Shown one piece after another: positions 16,330 to 24,114 of a stretch of 64,000 bases of DNA; within the stretch, counting starts at the first letter, position 1, and each line of letters begins with the position of its first letter. The notes under the pieces are model-generated. The model was given only the letters and a program-made list of their open reading frames with translations. It was not told the origin of the DNA and did not search any database. Position numbers and translations under genes: made by a program. The stretch comes from Candidatus Melainabacteria bacterium (lineage in GTDB: Bacteria; Cyanobacteriota; Vampirovibrionia; Obscuribacterales; Obscuribacteraceae), in the NCBI GenBank assembly GCA_003153555.1, contig PLZS01000155.1, forward strand, positions 1-64,000, given 5' to 3'.

Positions 16330-17910
16330 TTATTGGGCACTTGCCGGCGCGATCAAGGTGATCAATTCTTTGACTTTAGAAACGGATTTAATTCGCTCAG
16401 CGGGGGTTTTCTCAAGCATTTTGGAAATGCATAATTCTAGCTCAGGTGGGAATTTTATCTGTGGTGCCTTCTCACTCAGAGTTGGTGCCTTGTCGTAGGC
16501 GTGTTGAGTGAAAATTTCCATGGCGCTATTGCCCGAAAAAACTCTTTCGCCGGTCAGTGCTTCGAACATCACGCAAGCTAGTGAATAAATGTCCGTCCGC
16601 TCGTCCAGCGTTTGTCCTGTGCATTGTTCCGGGGACATGTATGGTGCCGTGCCTGAGACTGTTCCTTCAGCAATTTTTTCATCTTTTATCTGTTTATCGA
16701 GAGCGGTTGATTTTGCTAAACCGAAATCGACAAGTTTCGCTTCGATCGCGCCATCTTTTTTCCTGACCAGAATATTGCTTGGCTTGATATCGCAATGAAT
16801 AATGTTGTGGGAATGGGCCGCAGTCAGGGCATTGCATATTTGCGAAAAGATTGCGCAAAAATCGGCTGGTGACAAACGATGCTGTGTGGTAAGTATATCT
16901 TTCAATGTCTCACCTTCAAATAATTCCATCACCAAATATGGTTCTTGCTGAGATGAGATACCAAAATCATACAAGCGGATAATATTTTCGTGATCTAGGC
17001 AGGCAATGGCCATTGCCTCTTTTCTAAAGCTCTGCAGGACAATTGGATCGGTCAAAAGGTCCTTATGCATGAGCTTGAGCGCAACTGGCCTGGCAATAAA
17101 GACGTGTTCAGCCGCAAATACTTTGCCGGCTCCTCCAGTTCCTAATTCACCATCGATTCTATATTTCCCCTCAAATATTTGGCCAACGTGTAATGCTTTA
17201 GTAATCGGGGCGATGGCGTCTTGCACAGCTTCGCCTAGCACTTGCCGCATTGGTTGCGGTCTGCTGTACGAACGGAGAAGACCGCGAACAGCGGCTGCTA
17301 CCGCGTCCTCATTAGTGCCTAATGTGTTAGCAATAGACTTGTTGTCCATGCCATTACGAATAAATTTGAGGATTTGCAATTCAACCGGTGAGAGACTTGT
17401 TGTTGAATTGATATTTGATTGATTATCGCGAACCAATCGGTCTGCCACCGCTGGGTCGATCAGGATATTTCCCCTCATGACAGTGTCGATCGCCAGGGCG
17501 ATCTGTTCGATTGAGCGATTCTTGAGGAGATATCCTTCAGCTCCGACAGCGAGAGCTGCTGTGACAACCTCTGAAGTGCCAAATGATGTGAACATGATGA
17601 TTTTAGTGTCAGGCAGATGGTGCTTGATCTTAGACGAAGCCTCGATTCCATCCATGCCTGGCATGACAACGTCCATGATCACTACGTCAGGACGACTGAG
17701 CAAAACAGCCGCCACGGCTTCGACCCCGTTTGTGGCTTCACCAACGATGTCATACCGGTTTAAATCGCCCAGCGCAATCTTGATGCCGGCCAACGTCAGG
17801 GGTTGGTCTTCAACAAGGAACACTTTTGGTTTGCTATCTTCAGGCAGACTGGCCATGTATGCGGAGGCTTGATACGCCGGGTTTGGAACTGTGTGTGGAT
17901 TTTGATTCAT
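16330..17910 (-). CDS. Response regulator - LuxR-type HTH - Ser/Thr protein kinase fusion
   Basis: This 526-residue protein joins three domains usually found on separate polypeptides. A NarL-type receiver spans about 29-145, with phospho-acceptor D80 (VVIMDVVMPGMDG) and K130. A LuxR-like helix-turn-helix spans about 172-215 (LSPVELQILKFIRNG, then KSIANTLGTNEDAV). A Hanks-type kinase spans about 250-520, with GTGGAGKVF as the glycine loop, K279 in ALK, D374 in the catalytic loop, D395 in DFG and SPEQ in the activation segment. The catalytic loop reads HCD rather than HRD, so it belongs to the non-RD kinases, which often do not need activation-loop phosphorylation. No membrane segment is present. 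It could couple two-component input to Ser/Thr phosphorylation. A sensor histidine kinase is not adjacent. Confidence 0.9.
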   Translation of the reverse strand: MNQNPHTVPNPAYQASAYMASLPEDSKPKVFLVEDQPLTLAGIKIALGDLNRYDIVGEATNGVEAVAAVLLSRPDVVIMDVVMPGMDGIEASSKIKHHLPDTKIIMFTSFGTSEVVTAALAVGAEGYLLKNRSIEQIALAIDTVMRGNILIDPAVADRLVRDNQSNINSTTSLSPVELQILKFIRNGMDNKSIANTLGTNEDAVAAAVRGLLRSYSRPQPMRQVLGEAVQDAIAPITKALHVGQIFEGKYRIDGELGTGGAGKVFAAEHVFIARPVALKLMHKDLLTDPIVLQSFRKEAMAIACLDHENIIRLYDFGISSQQEPYLVMELFEGETLKDILTTQHRLSPADFCAIFSQICNALTAAHSHNIIHCDIKPSNILVRKKDGAIEAKLVDFGLAKSTALDKQIKDEKIAEGTVSGTAPYMSPEQCTGQTLDERTDIYSLACVMFEALTGERVFSGNSAMEIFTQHAYDKAPTLSEKAPQIKFPPELELCISKMLEKTPAERIKSVSKVKELITLIAPASAQ

Positions 17911-18179
17911 TTTACTAAGGTTATTGAGTCGTAAGCTCTAAGACTCTTATGATCGCGCGAAGTTTCCACTCATCTTGCTAAATTGAATATTCAGAGTCGA
18001 CTGTCTTTGCAGCCGTCAGTAGAGACTTAAACAGGCTCCACGTCTTAAATTGGTTCTCAGTAGTTTTTTATTTCTGAAACACTAATTAGCCACCCGAGGG
18101 CGGCTCCTCCGAGCAGATCCGCAAATCCGCGCAAACCCGCTTCTATCCGCTGCTTGGACCAATCTAGAGCTACTCGTTT

Positions 18180-19571
18180 CTAGACTTCTGTTTTTATCCA
18201 GCCCTTTGACTGGAAGCGCCAAGCAGTGAGCAATCCCATCACCATGCAAGAAGCGCTCATGGATATCCAAGCTCCGTTTGGCCCCATATTAAGAGTGATC
18301 ACGAGTAAGTATGCCAGCGGCAGTCGTAATACCCAGTGGCAAAACAGGGTTATCCACATGGGCGTGCGGGTGTCACCTGCTCCTTGCAGACCCCCGCTCA
18401 GCACCATTCCTAGTGCGAGGAATGGTTCGCAAAATGAATTGATACGCAGATAATTGCTCGTATAGAGAATCGTGTATGGGTCTTTGCTCATTTCGCGGGC
18501 TAGCAAATTCGAAAAAACAAACATGCCCGTGCCCATTAAGATGTTTAACCAGACACCGATCCAAGTAACATGCCAACCTGCCTTTATGGCGCGGTCGACT
18601 TGCTTGGCGCCAAGGTTTTGTCCGACGATAGAGGCAACAGCCATGCTCAAAGCCATCAATGGCATGAACACCAGTCCTTCTAATCTCATACCGATTGTCC
18701 AGGATGCAATTGATTCAGTTGGATGTTGCCCTCTTGCCAGAATGAAGAATAATACGAACACGCTTAGCGCCCAACCTAAGCGTTGCAATCCCGAAGGCAG
18801 TCCAATGTTGACCACTCTTCTAATGGTGGTGAGATCTATGGGAAGCAGTTGTGAAAGACTTGCGCGCAATCGCGACTTGGCAAGAAAATTGATTGCCAGC
18901 AAGCTGCCGACACAACTTGCCAGCACGCCGGACACGGCAATTCCGCGCACTCCAAGACCAGGAATTGGCCAACCGTAGATTACTGTCAGATAGTCTCCCA
19001 AGATATTCAACACGGTCATGGTGCCAACGATGACCAGTGGTGTCTTTGAATCACCAATGGCTCTAAATGCAGCGTTGATGATGGCAGTAATGCTGAATGG
19101 AATTAGATAAAAGCTGTAGACAAGCAAGTACGAGGTGCTCTGTGATACCACATCTGGTGAGGTGCTGAAAAAGCTAACGCCAAACTTCGCGAATACTAAA
19201 GACCCTAACGTCAAAAGCAAGCCCATCAGGACAGACAATGTAATTGATTGAGCGGTGGCTCGAATCGTTTCTTGGTGATCGGCGGCGCCGAATGCTCTGG
19301 AGACGAGAGCTGTCGTTCCTATGCCTGTAGCCATGATGAAAATCATGTATAAAAACAGGACTTGTTCCGAGATTCCTACAGCGGCCTGTTGTGCGGAGCC
19401 AAGTATGCCCGCCACTTTGACATCTGCCAGTCCAACAAGCGAACTACAGATCGTGGTCAGCATTAAGGGCCATGACATAACCCAAATCGCATTCCAAAGA
19501 CTGCCTTCAATCAGCACTCCATCTTTGTTCTGCGTACTGCCTTTGTTAGCGTCTATTTGCGATCGGGACAT
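18180..19571 (-). CDS. MATE family efflux transporter
   Basis: This 463-residue membrane protein has twelve predicted helices in two similar halves. It belongs to the MATE (multi antimicrobial extrusion) family, which exports drugs, metabolites or dyes in exchange for Na+ or H+. Characteristic segments are WPLMLTTICSSLVGLADVKV and GIGTTALVSRAFGA in the N-half, and LSMAVASIVGQNLGAK plus GGLQGAGDTRTPMW in the C-half. The ATG at 19571 begins a hydrophilic 25-residue N-terminus before helix 1. It lies upstream of the receiver-kinase gene on the same strand but 269 bases away, so joint transcription is unsure. Substrate is unknown. Confidence 0.9.
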   Translation of the reverse strand: MSRSQIDANKGSTQNKDGVLIEGSLWNAIWVMSWPLMLTTICSSLVGLADVKVAGILGSAQQAAVGISEQVLFLYMIFIMATGIGTTALVSRAFGAADHQETIRATAQSITLSVLMGLLLTLGSLVFAKFGVSFFSTSPDVVSQSTSYLLVYSFYLIPFSITAIINAAFRAIGDSKTPLVIVGTMTVLNILGDYLTVIYGWPIPGLGVRGIAVSGVLASCVGSLLAINFLAKSRLRASLSQLLPIDLTTIRRVVNIGLPSGLQRLGWALSVFVLFFILARGQHPTESIASWTIGMRLEGLVFMPLMALSMAVASIVGQNLGAKQVDRAIKAGWHVTWIGVWLNILMGTGMFVFSNLLAREMSKDPYTILYTSNYLRINSFCEPFLALGMVLSGGLQGAGDTRTPMWITLFCHWVLRLPLAYLLVITLNMGPNGAWISMSASCMVMGLLTAWRFQSKGWIKTEV

Positions 19572-19660
19572 CCATTGTCACTTCCGTTAGGACTTTGTCT
19601 AGTTTAACGTTCGTCGTCACGGATTAAAAGATGTTGATGAATGTACCTGCGTTATTTAAC

Positions 19661-20086
19661 TCAGATAGGACCTGTATTTCGTCTGATGTAAGCTTTTTGC
19701 CAGCGCATTGCTCGACGCAAAATGACGCACCAATTTTGGTGTCGTTTCCAGCCATTACGGCAGAAATATTCCTGCCACAGATGGTCAGGCAAAAGGTCAT
19801 GTTCAGCGAGATGCTCGATAAACTTCTTCGTGTCGGAGGCAGGTCCGCCTGAAGGGATAACATGCGACTTTGCGTATTCGCTGAATAGATCCGAGTACGA
19901 AGAACCAAGCGCAGAAGCGATGAAAGGGTTGGCGTGAGCGACGGTTCGCTCTCGTTTTTGAATTAAGCTGAGAGAAGTGGCCGCCAGTCGAGCCTGATCA
20001 AAACCGGGGATTGTCCCCTGTAACGTCAATACTTGCATCAATGCTGTTTGTTGCGCGGACATCTTGGTTCGGGAATTAGCAGACAT
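19661..20086 (-). CDS. HvfC/BufC-like (DUF2063) partner of MNIO enzyme, probably frameshifted
   Basis: The 141-residue frame begins with a DUF2063-like domain (SLIQKRERTVAHANPFIASA, then SDLFSEYAKSH, then IEHLAEHDLLPDHLWQEYF), the N-terminal domain of HvfC/BufC proteins, which accompany DUF692 enzymes and are thought to aid substrate handling. After about residue 112 this frame turns unlike the family. The +1 frame instead continues to a stop at 19624 with GASFCVEQCAGKKLTSDEIQ and LNNAGTFINIF, which resembles the usual C-terminal end of these proteins. A one-base indel near 19740-19760 would join them, but even then the usual middle part is missing. Its start overlaps the DUF692 stop by 11 bases, so it is translationally coupled. 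Confidence 0.6.
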   Translation of the reverse strand: MSANSRTKMSAQQTALMQVLTLQGTIPGFDQARLAATSLSLIQKRERTVAHANPFIASALGSSYSDLFSEYAKSHVIPSGGPASDTKKFIEHLAEHDLLPDHLWQEYFCRNGWKRHQNWCVILRRAMRWQKAYIRRNTGPI

Positions 20087-20891
20087 GGCTAAGTTCTCGC
20101 TTGGCGGACATCAGTTGTGTAATTACATCGAGCTCTTTGTTCAGCTCCAGTTCGAGTGGAAATAAACCATCTCTTTCCAGAAGCACCATAGGCGCGTCAG
20201 CTTTTGCGCACGCTTGCCGCAACAAGTCGAGCACTGGGTTCTTAATTGCATGGCAATGTGTGTCGTGATACAGATCACCTTTGAAGATGCCGCCGGCAAC
20301 GTGGATGTATGCCAGGTAATCGAAGGGCAACTTGTTCAAATAAGAATCAACATCGAAGTTGTGATTCATTGCATTGGCAAAAAGGTTGGCCACATCAAGC
20401 AACAATGAAACGCCGGTTCTCGAGACGATTTCGGCAATGAACGATGCCTCATCCATCTCATTGTCTGGCCATTCGAAAAGTGTGGCGATGTTTTCTATCG
20501 CTAAGGGAACATCGAGGGCGTGCTGAGCAATCTGGATATTTTCCACCACTATTTCCAAATTTTCTTGTGTACGCTGAATTGGTAGCAGATGCCCAGAGTC
20601 AATGCCACCAGCTTTGACAAAGGCCAGGTGCTCGCTCACAAATTTGCTTCGATACTGTTTTGCTAGCCCGCTCAAGCGGGCGAGAGATTCCTGACTTGGA
20701 ATTTCAGAGCCGCCTAAGTTCAGTGTTGTTCCGTGGATTATGACTTCCACGCCCCTATTCATCAGCTGTTTGATTGGTTCAATCGGCTTGTGAGCGGCCG
20801 AAAAATCTTCAGCCAAAATTTCGACAAATCCGATGTCTTTACGCTTGTGGATCATCCAGGCTAATTCCGGTCTCCATCCTATGCCTAACAT
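20076..20891 (-). CDS. DUF692 multinuclear non-heme iron oxidase (MNIO, BufB-like)
   Basis: This 271-residue TIM-barrel protein belongs to DUF692, whose studied members (MbnB, TglH, ChrH, BufB) use two or three iron ions to rework cysteine or other residues in peptide substrates. Likely metal ligands are visible in order: EILAEDF, IIHGTTLNLGG, SEHLAF, the ENI segment, LLDVANLFANAMN, YIHVAGG, DTHCHAI and LLERDG. I start it at ATG 20891 (MLGIGWRPELAW), which matches the family N-terminus. A longer frame to 20975 would overlap the upstream gene by 74 bases and add a low-complexity Ala/Gly stretch. It begins 10 bases after the TIGR04222-like gene and overlaps the HvfC-like gene. The likely substrate is the Cys-rich tail of the neighbour. 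Confidence 0.85.
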   Translation of the reverse strand: MLGIGWRPELAWMIHKRKDIGFVEILAEDFSAAHKPIEPIKQLMNRGVEVIIHGTTLNLGGSEIPSQESLARLSGLAKQYRSKFVSEHLAFVKAGGIDSGHLLPIQRTQENLEIVVENIQIAQHALDVPLAIENIATLFEWPDNEMDEASFIAEIVSRTGVSLLLDVANLFANAMNHNFDVDSYLNKLPFDYLAYIHVAGGIFKGDLYHDTHCHAIKNPVLDLLRQACAKADAPMVLLERDGLFPLELELNKELDVITQLMSAKRELSHVC

Positions 20892-20901
20892 ATTGTTCTC
20901 T

Positions 20902-21558
20902 CTAGCCTCCACAACCGCCGCAGCCACCGCATCCGCCCCCGCCGCAGCTGGACCCTCCCCATCCGCCTGAGCCAAAACCGCTTGATGTGCTGGATGGTGC
21001 GCAAAACACAGGCCTCATCGTGGCGAACATAGGAGAGTTCAGCATGATTGCTGTTCCAAACAAACCTAGGGCCAGGGCTACTTCCGTGCCTGTGCCAGGA
21101 CTGCCGTGGGCTAGACTGTACTCAAGCGATCTGTTCTGACCTTTCAAATATTCAACCGCATCGTCACCACGAGAAGTTCGGATGCATTTCTGGCAAAAGA
21201 ACCAGGCTGCGGTGCACAAGCCTATTGCGCATAGAACTAGGAGGAAGGTTACCGGTTTATGCCTGGATAAACCGAGGATGATTTTTGGCACACCCCAGAA
21301 AACCACGGGAGTGAGTGTTAGAAGCGTGCAGGTTGTGCGGATCGCCGCGGTTCGCCCGTCACTTAAAATTAAACCGGCGTCGATCAACTTGGGTCTGATG
21401 CGTTGAGAGATCTGCGAAACGTGCCGGTAAATGTCACGGACGTTGGAGATGTTATGTAAATTGATCGCTTGAGAAACCGCGTGTTCGACAGGATCAGAAT
21501 TGCCTGGCATCACTCCTGTAGCTCTAATCGCCGGAGGCACTGCGGTGGCGGTCAGCAC
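20902..21558 (-). CDS. TIGR04222-type membrane protein with Gly/Cys-rich C-terminal tail
   Basis: This 218-residue protein has a hydrophilic N-terminal domain (about 20-65, AVSQAINLHNISNVRDIYRH), two membrane helices around 75-120, and a hydrophobic segment near 160-180 (EVALALGLFGTAIMLNSP). It ends in a tail of Gly, Ser and Cys whose last residues read CGGGGCGGCGGCGG. The arrangement matches TIGR04222 proteins, known for low-complexity Cys/Gly tails and for lying next to uncharacterised enzymes. The next gene encodes an MNIO enzyme of a family that modifies Cys residues, so the tail is a candidate substrate. The start is uncertain: GTG at 21558, or GTG/ATG at 21510/21507. No classical leader peptide or cleavage site is obvious. 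Confidence 0.75.
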   Translation of the reverse strand: MLTATAVPPAIRATGVMPGNSDPVEHAVSQAINLHNISNVRDIYRHVSQISQRIRPKLIDAGLILSDGRTAAIRTTCTLLTLTPVVFWGVPKIILGLSRHKPVTFLLVLCAIGLCTAAWFFCQKCIRTSRGDDAVEYLKGQNRSLEYSLAHGSPGTGTEVALALGLFGTAIMLNSPMFATMRPVFCAPSSTSSGFGSGGWGGSSCGGGGCGGCGGCGG

Positions 21559-21967
21559 TTGAGAAACCAGCAGTTTCGCGACCGCAGCATTCTCCAGCCT
21601 TTAGACACACACTGTGTATCTAGACTATTTGGGGGAGACCTTTTGAAAACTTTTTTGCGATGCCTCTCGCCGACATCCCTATCCGTTACTTTTTCTTTTC
21701 TTTTCTTTTATTGATTTCATCATACGAGAGAGGCGGTTATGAAGTAGTTAAGAGCGAGGTCATTTAAGCTTTTCTGCACAATCGTGGACTGCTGCATTGC
21801 AGGCGACTGGAACGAACAGATGGCCCACGGCTGCGTGTCGCTGATCAAGACCCGCCTTGTCCCTGCCTCTATATCTTGCGGCGCTCCTGAGAAATAGGAT
21901 ATCTTGCCCATTTTTGACCAGACTCCTGGTATATATGTAGCGACGAGTTCGGGCGGAGAGCAAGAAT
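21559..21967. other. Divergent intergenic region with candidate operator
   Basis: This 409-base spacer lies between the MNIO operon (minus) and the hypothetical gene at 21968 (plus). It contains the 21-bp dyad at 21602-21622 and, at about 21690-21720, a pyrimidine-rich run of repeated TTTTC units. Minus-strand open frames at 21720-21963 have no support. Promoters for both sides are expected here. Confidence 0.5.
21602..21622. promoter_or_regulatory. 21-bp dyad upstream of the MNIO operon, candidate operator
   Basis: The sequence TAGACACACACTGTGTATCTA is an inverted repeat around its central base with a single mismatched pair. It lies 44 bases before the first start of the TIGR04222-MNIO operon. 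Its size suits a dimeric regulator; MNIO/bufferin operons are often metal-controlled, but the binding protein here is not known. Confidence 0.4.
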
Positions 21968-22558
21968 ATGGCTAAATTAAGAAGCAGCGTTTACGGTTGG
22001 AAATCTGTTTGGATGGACCTGGCGGATGAAGCTAAAGGCGAGTTCGTGGAAGAGCCTAGCGTAGCCAGGGTTCGCATTCCCATGAATCCCTGGACTGTGA
22101 CATTTGAAATGCACAGCAAAGGCAAAGAACATTCAAGAATTCTGCTTCCTTACGACTCTAAGGGTGATTTCGAATTTGAGATCTATAACAGAAATTGGAT
22201 CGCCGATGCTCAGAAGAAATTTGGCTTGCAAGATATTATCGTCGGCTACGAAGACTTTGATCGTGACTTCATCATCAAAGGCAATGACGAGAATAAGGTG
22301 AAAAAGCTATTCGCTGCTGAAAGCCTTCGCGAGATGATCCAACTGCAAAAGGCTGTGCGTTTGTCCGTGGTGAAAAATGGCGCCCTCAAGGCTTTTGGAA
22401 AAGTGCCAGCTGGGGTGCATATTCTCGTCTTCGAAGAAGATGAGGCTTTGAACAGTTTTGATCGGTTGGTTTCCTTGTTGGAGCTGATGAGAGCCTCTAT
22501 GTCGCAGTTGTGCGAGTTGGGCGTAGCGACGAATAAGGATCCGAACTTCCAGATATAG
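21968..22558 (+). CDS. Hypothetical protein, DUF3137-like
   Basis: This 196-residue soluble protein has GGAGAG ahead of its ATG. It alternates beta and helix: beta segments VARVRIPMNPWTVTFEM, FEFEIYNRNW and DFIIKGNDENKVKKLFAAE, then a helix around LREMIQLQKAV, beta LSVVKNGALKAF and a C-terminal amphipathic helix (FDRLVSLLELMRASMSQLCE). The DFIIKGNDE segment followed by a charged helix recalls DUF3137-type proteins. I would not assign a function. It stands alone, convergent with the SGNH hydrolase gene 41 bases away, and has no signal peptide or membrane span. Confidence 0.65.
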   Translation: MAKLRSSVYGWKSVWMDLADEAKGEFVEEPSVARVRIPMNPWTVTFEMHSKGKEHSRILLPYDSKGDFEFEIYNRNWIADAQKKFGLQDIIVGYEDFDRDFIIKGNDENKVKKLFAAESLREMIQLQKAVRLSVVKNGALKAFGKVPAGVHILVFEEDEALNSFDRLVSLLELMRASMSQLCELGVATNKDPNFQI

Positions 22559-22599
22559 TTCGCGAATGCGTCCTGCGATCCGCATAACGCTTCCTAGCT

Positions 22600-23400
22600 T
22601 TATCGAGATTGCGGAACGGCTTCGGCTGCTGCGGACTGAATGTCTTGCGCTTCGCTGTCGTTGGCGAAGATATTTTCTGTGGCCTCATTTTGTCCGACCG
22701 CATAAAACTGCTTTGGTAAATCCGTCGGTTTTCTTCCTAAGAAGAAGGCGTAACAGACACAACTCATGAGGTACGAGCCCTTTGAGTTGGGATGGTGATT
22801 GTCGGATTGGCACAGCGAAATTGAAGGATGCTTTTTGCTGACTATTGTCCACGCCGTTCCAATTGGCAGAATATAAGCATGATAGCGAGCGCCGAATCCA
22901 AGCATAGTTCGATGAATTGCAGCACTCGCAGCTGGAGTGTTTGCGTAGTTTTCGACCAGCACTAAGCGCGCCTTTGCTTTGGCCGCTTCAGCGGCAAATG
23001 CTTGCACGGATTTGTCGTAGGCTGCAGGTATACCCTCCGGCAATCCGCTTGCTTCGAAGAGCACTATATAATCCCACGGTCCTTCGTTGCGGATGGCGTT
23101 CACTGCTAAACCGTGCTGCCAGTGATCCGCAAGGCTGTAGGAGTCGCCCGAGACGGAGTAAATCTTCAACGGTTGACCAGCCGATTTTTGTTGGGCGATA
23201 TAGGCGAACATCTTCGGCATGTTGTTCAAATACATTTTGCTATGTCCAACAAAAAGTATTTTTATGGCACTACTGCTGGTGCTACTGGCGATTCGTTCTT
23301 CCCATGGCTTCCCTGCTCCAGCGCGCGCGTCAAACAATGCAGAGGTGTAAAAGAAACTGGAGGCAAGGACACTGATCGCTGATTTGCCCAGTAGTTTCAT
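22600..23400 (-). CDS. SGNH-type hydrolase-like secreted protein
   Basis: This 266-residue protein has an N-terminal signal-like segment (MKLLGKSAISVLASSFFYTS) followed by an SGNH/GDSL-type fold. Block I reads KILFVGHSKMYLNN, with Ser as the expected nucleophile, though GHS replaces the usual GDS/GNS. Later, WDYIVLFEASG matches the conserved strand, and DNHHPNSKGSYLMS supplies the D-x-x-H catalytic pair. Such enzymes are esterases, lipases or carbohydrate acetylesterases; the substrate is unknown. It lies 15 bases upstream of nothing on its strand and 15 bases after the LprI-like gene stop at 23416, so it probably ends a three-gene operon with the LprI-like protein and the decarboxylase. Confidence 0.75.
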   Translation of the reverse strand: MKLLGKSAISVLASSFFYTSALFDARAGAGKPWEERIASSTSSSAIKILFVGHSKMYLNNMPKMFAYIAQQKSAGQPLKIYSVSGDSYSLADHWQHGLAVNAIRNEGPWDYIVLFEASGLPEGIPAAYDKSVQAFAAEAAKAKARLVLVENYANTPAASAAIHRTMLGFGARYHAYILPIGTAWTIVSKKHPSISLCQSDNHHPNSKGSYLMSCVCYAFFLGRKPTDLPKQFYAVGQNEATENIFANDSEAQDIQSAAAEAVPQSR

Positions 23401-23415
23401 TTCCCAGCCTCACGG

Positions 23416-24114
23416 TCATTTCTTGAGCGGATACGATCCTGCACAAGTGTCGCCTTCCTCAACTCCTTCCAACCATTTATTCAACTGATTGGTGCGGCTT
23501 TTTGTCAGATCGATCATCTTCTGAAAACAAAATTCTTTAGACCCTGCGGTCAGTCCGTAAACTTCAGAGTCGGTATTTCTAAAGGCAATCCATGCCACTT
23601 CCGCACCGACGAGATTTCTTATAAATTGAGGTCCGGTCTTTCCCGTTCTTGCCGGTGAATGCATGACCTTTGCGTAGGTGCTATTTAGCGCTTTATCCGC
23701 TTTGTCATATTCGCTTTTAAGAGTGGCCAAATCCCGTTTGGGCGGCAGTTTAGTCCAAGCCTTCAACTCGGCAAGTCTGACTTCGGTCAGTTCTTTGCGG
23801 TAGTCACCAACGCACAGTCCATTGATGCTTCCATAAAGTTCGCGATAGTCTTGACCTTTTGGCACTGGGAAAATTGCATTTATGTGCGCTTCGACGAAGT
23901 TGTTCCACAGCTCCTGAGACTCATCTAGCTTGGCTTTAAACCCTTTTGTTTTGGCGTAGGTGGACGACAGTGTCCTGATGCATTTGTCCACTTTCTGTTT
24001 GACTTGCGCTGCTTCGTCGACAGCTTTTTGATTGATTTCTTCTTGAGTTTGTGCGCGTGCTTGCGCAGCGGTCATAAGGAGCAAACAGATCAACGTCGCT
24101 AATCTAAAATTCAT
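23416..24114 (-). CDS. LprI-like (DUF1311) secreted protein
   Basis: This 232-residue protein has a clear signal peptide (MNFRLATLICLLLMTAAQARA). The rest looks like two tandem DUF1311/LprI-like units. The second is clearer, with YDKADKALNSTYAKVM, VGAEVAWIAFRNTDSEVYG and CFQKMIDLTKSRTNQLNKWL. The first has LSSTYAKTKGFKAKLDESQE and WNNFVEAHINAIFP. The LprI family includes a mycobacterial lysozyme inhibitor, but most members are unstudied. Cys residues near the ends of each unit may form disulfides in the periplasm. Its ATG overlaps the stop of the decarboxylase gene by four bases (ATGA), so the two are translationally coupled despite no obvious link in function. Confidence 0.8.
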   Translation of the reverse strand: MNFRLATLICLLLMTAAQARAQTQEEINQKAVDEAAQVKQKVDKCIRTLSSTYAKTKGFKAKLDESQELWNNFVEAHINAIFPVPKGQDYRELYGSINGLCVGDYRKELTEVRLAELKAWTKLPPKRDLATLKSEYDKADKALNSTYAKVMHSPARTGKTGPQFIRNLVGAEVAWIAFRNTDSEVYGLTAGSKEFCFQKMIDLTKSRTNQLNKWLEGVEEGDTCAGSYPLKK

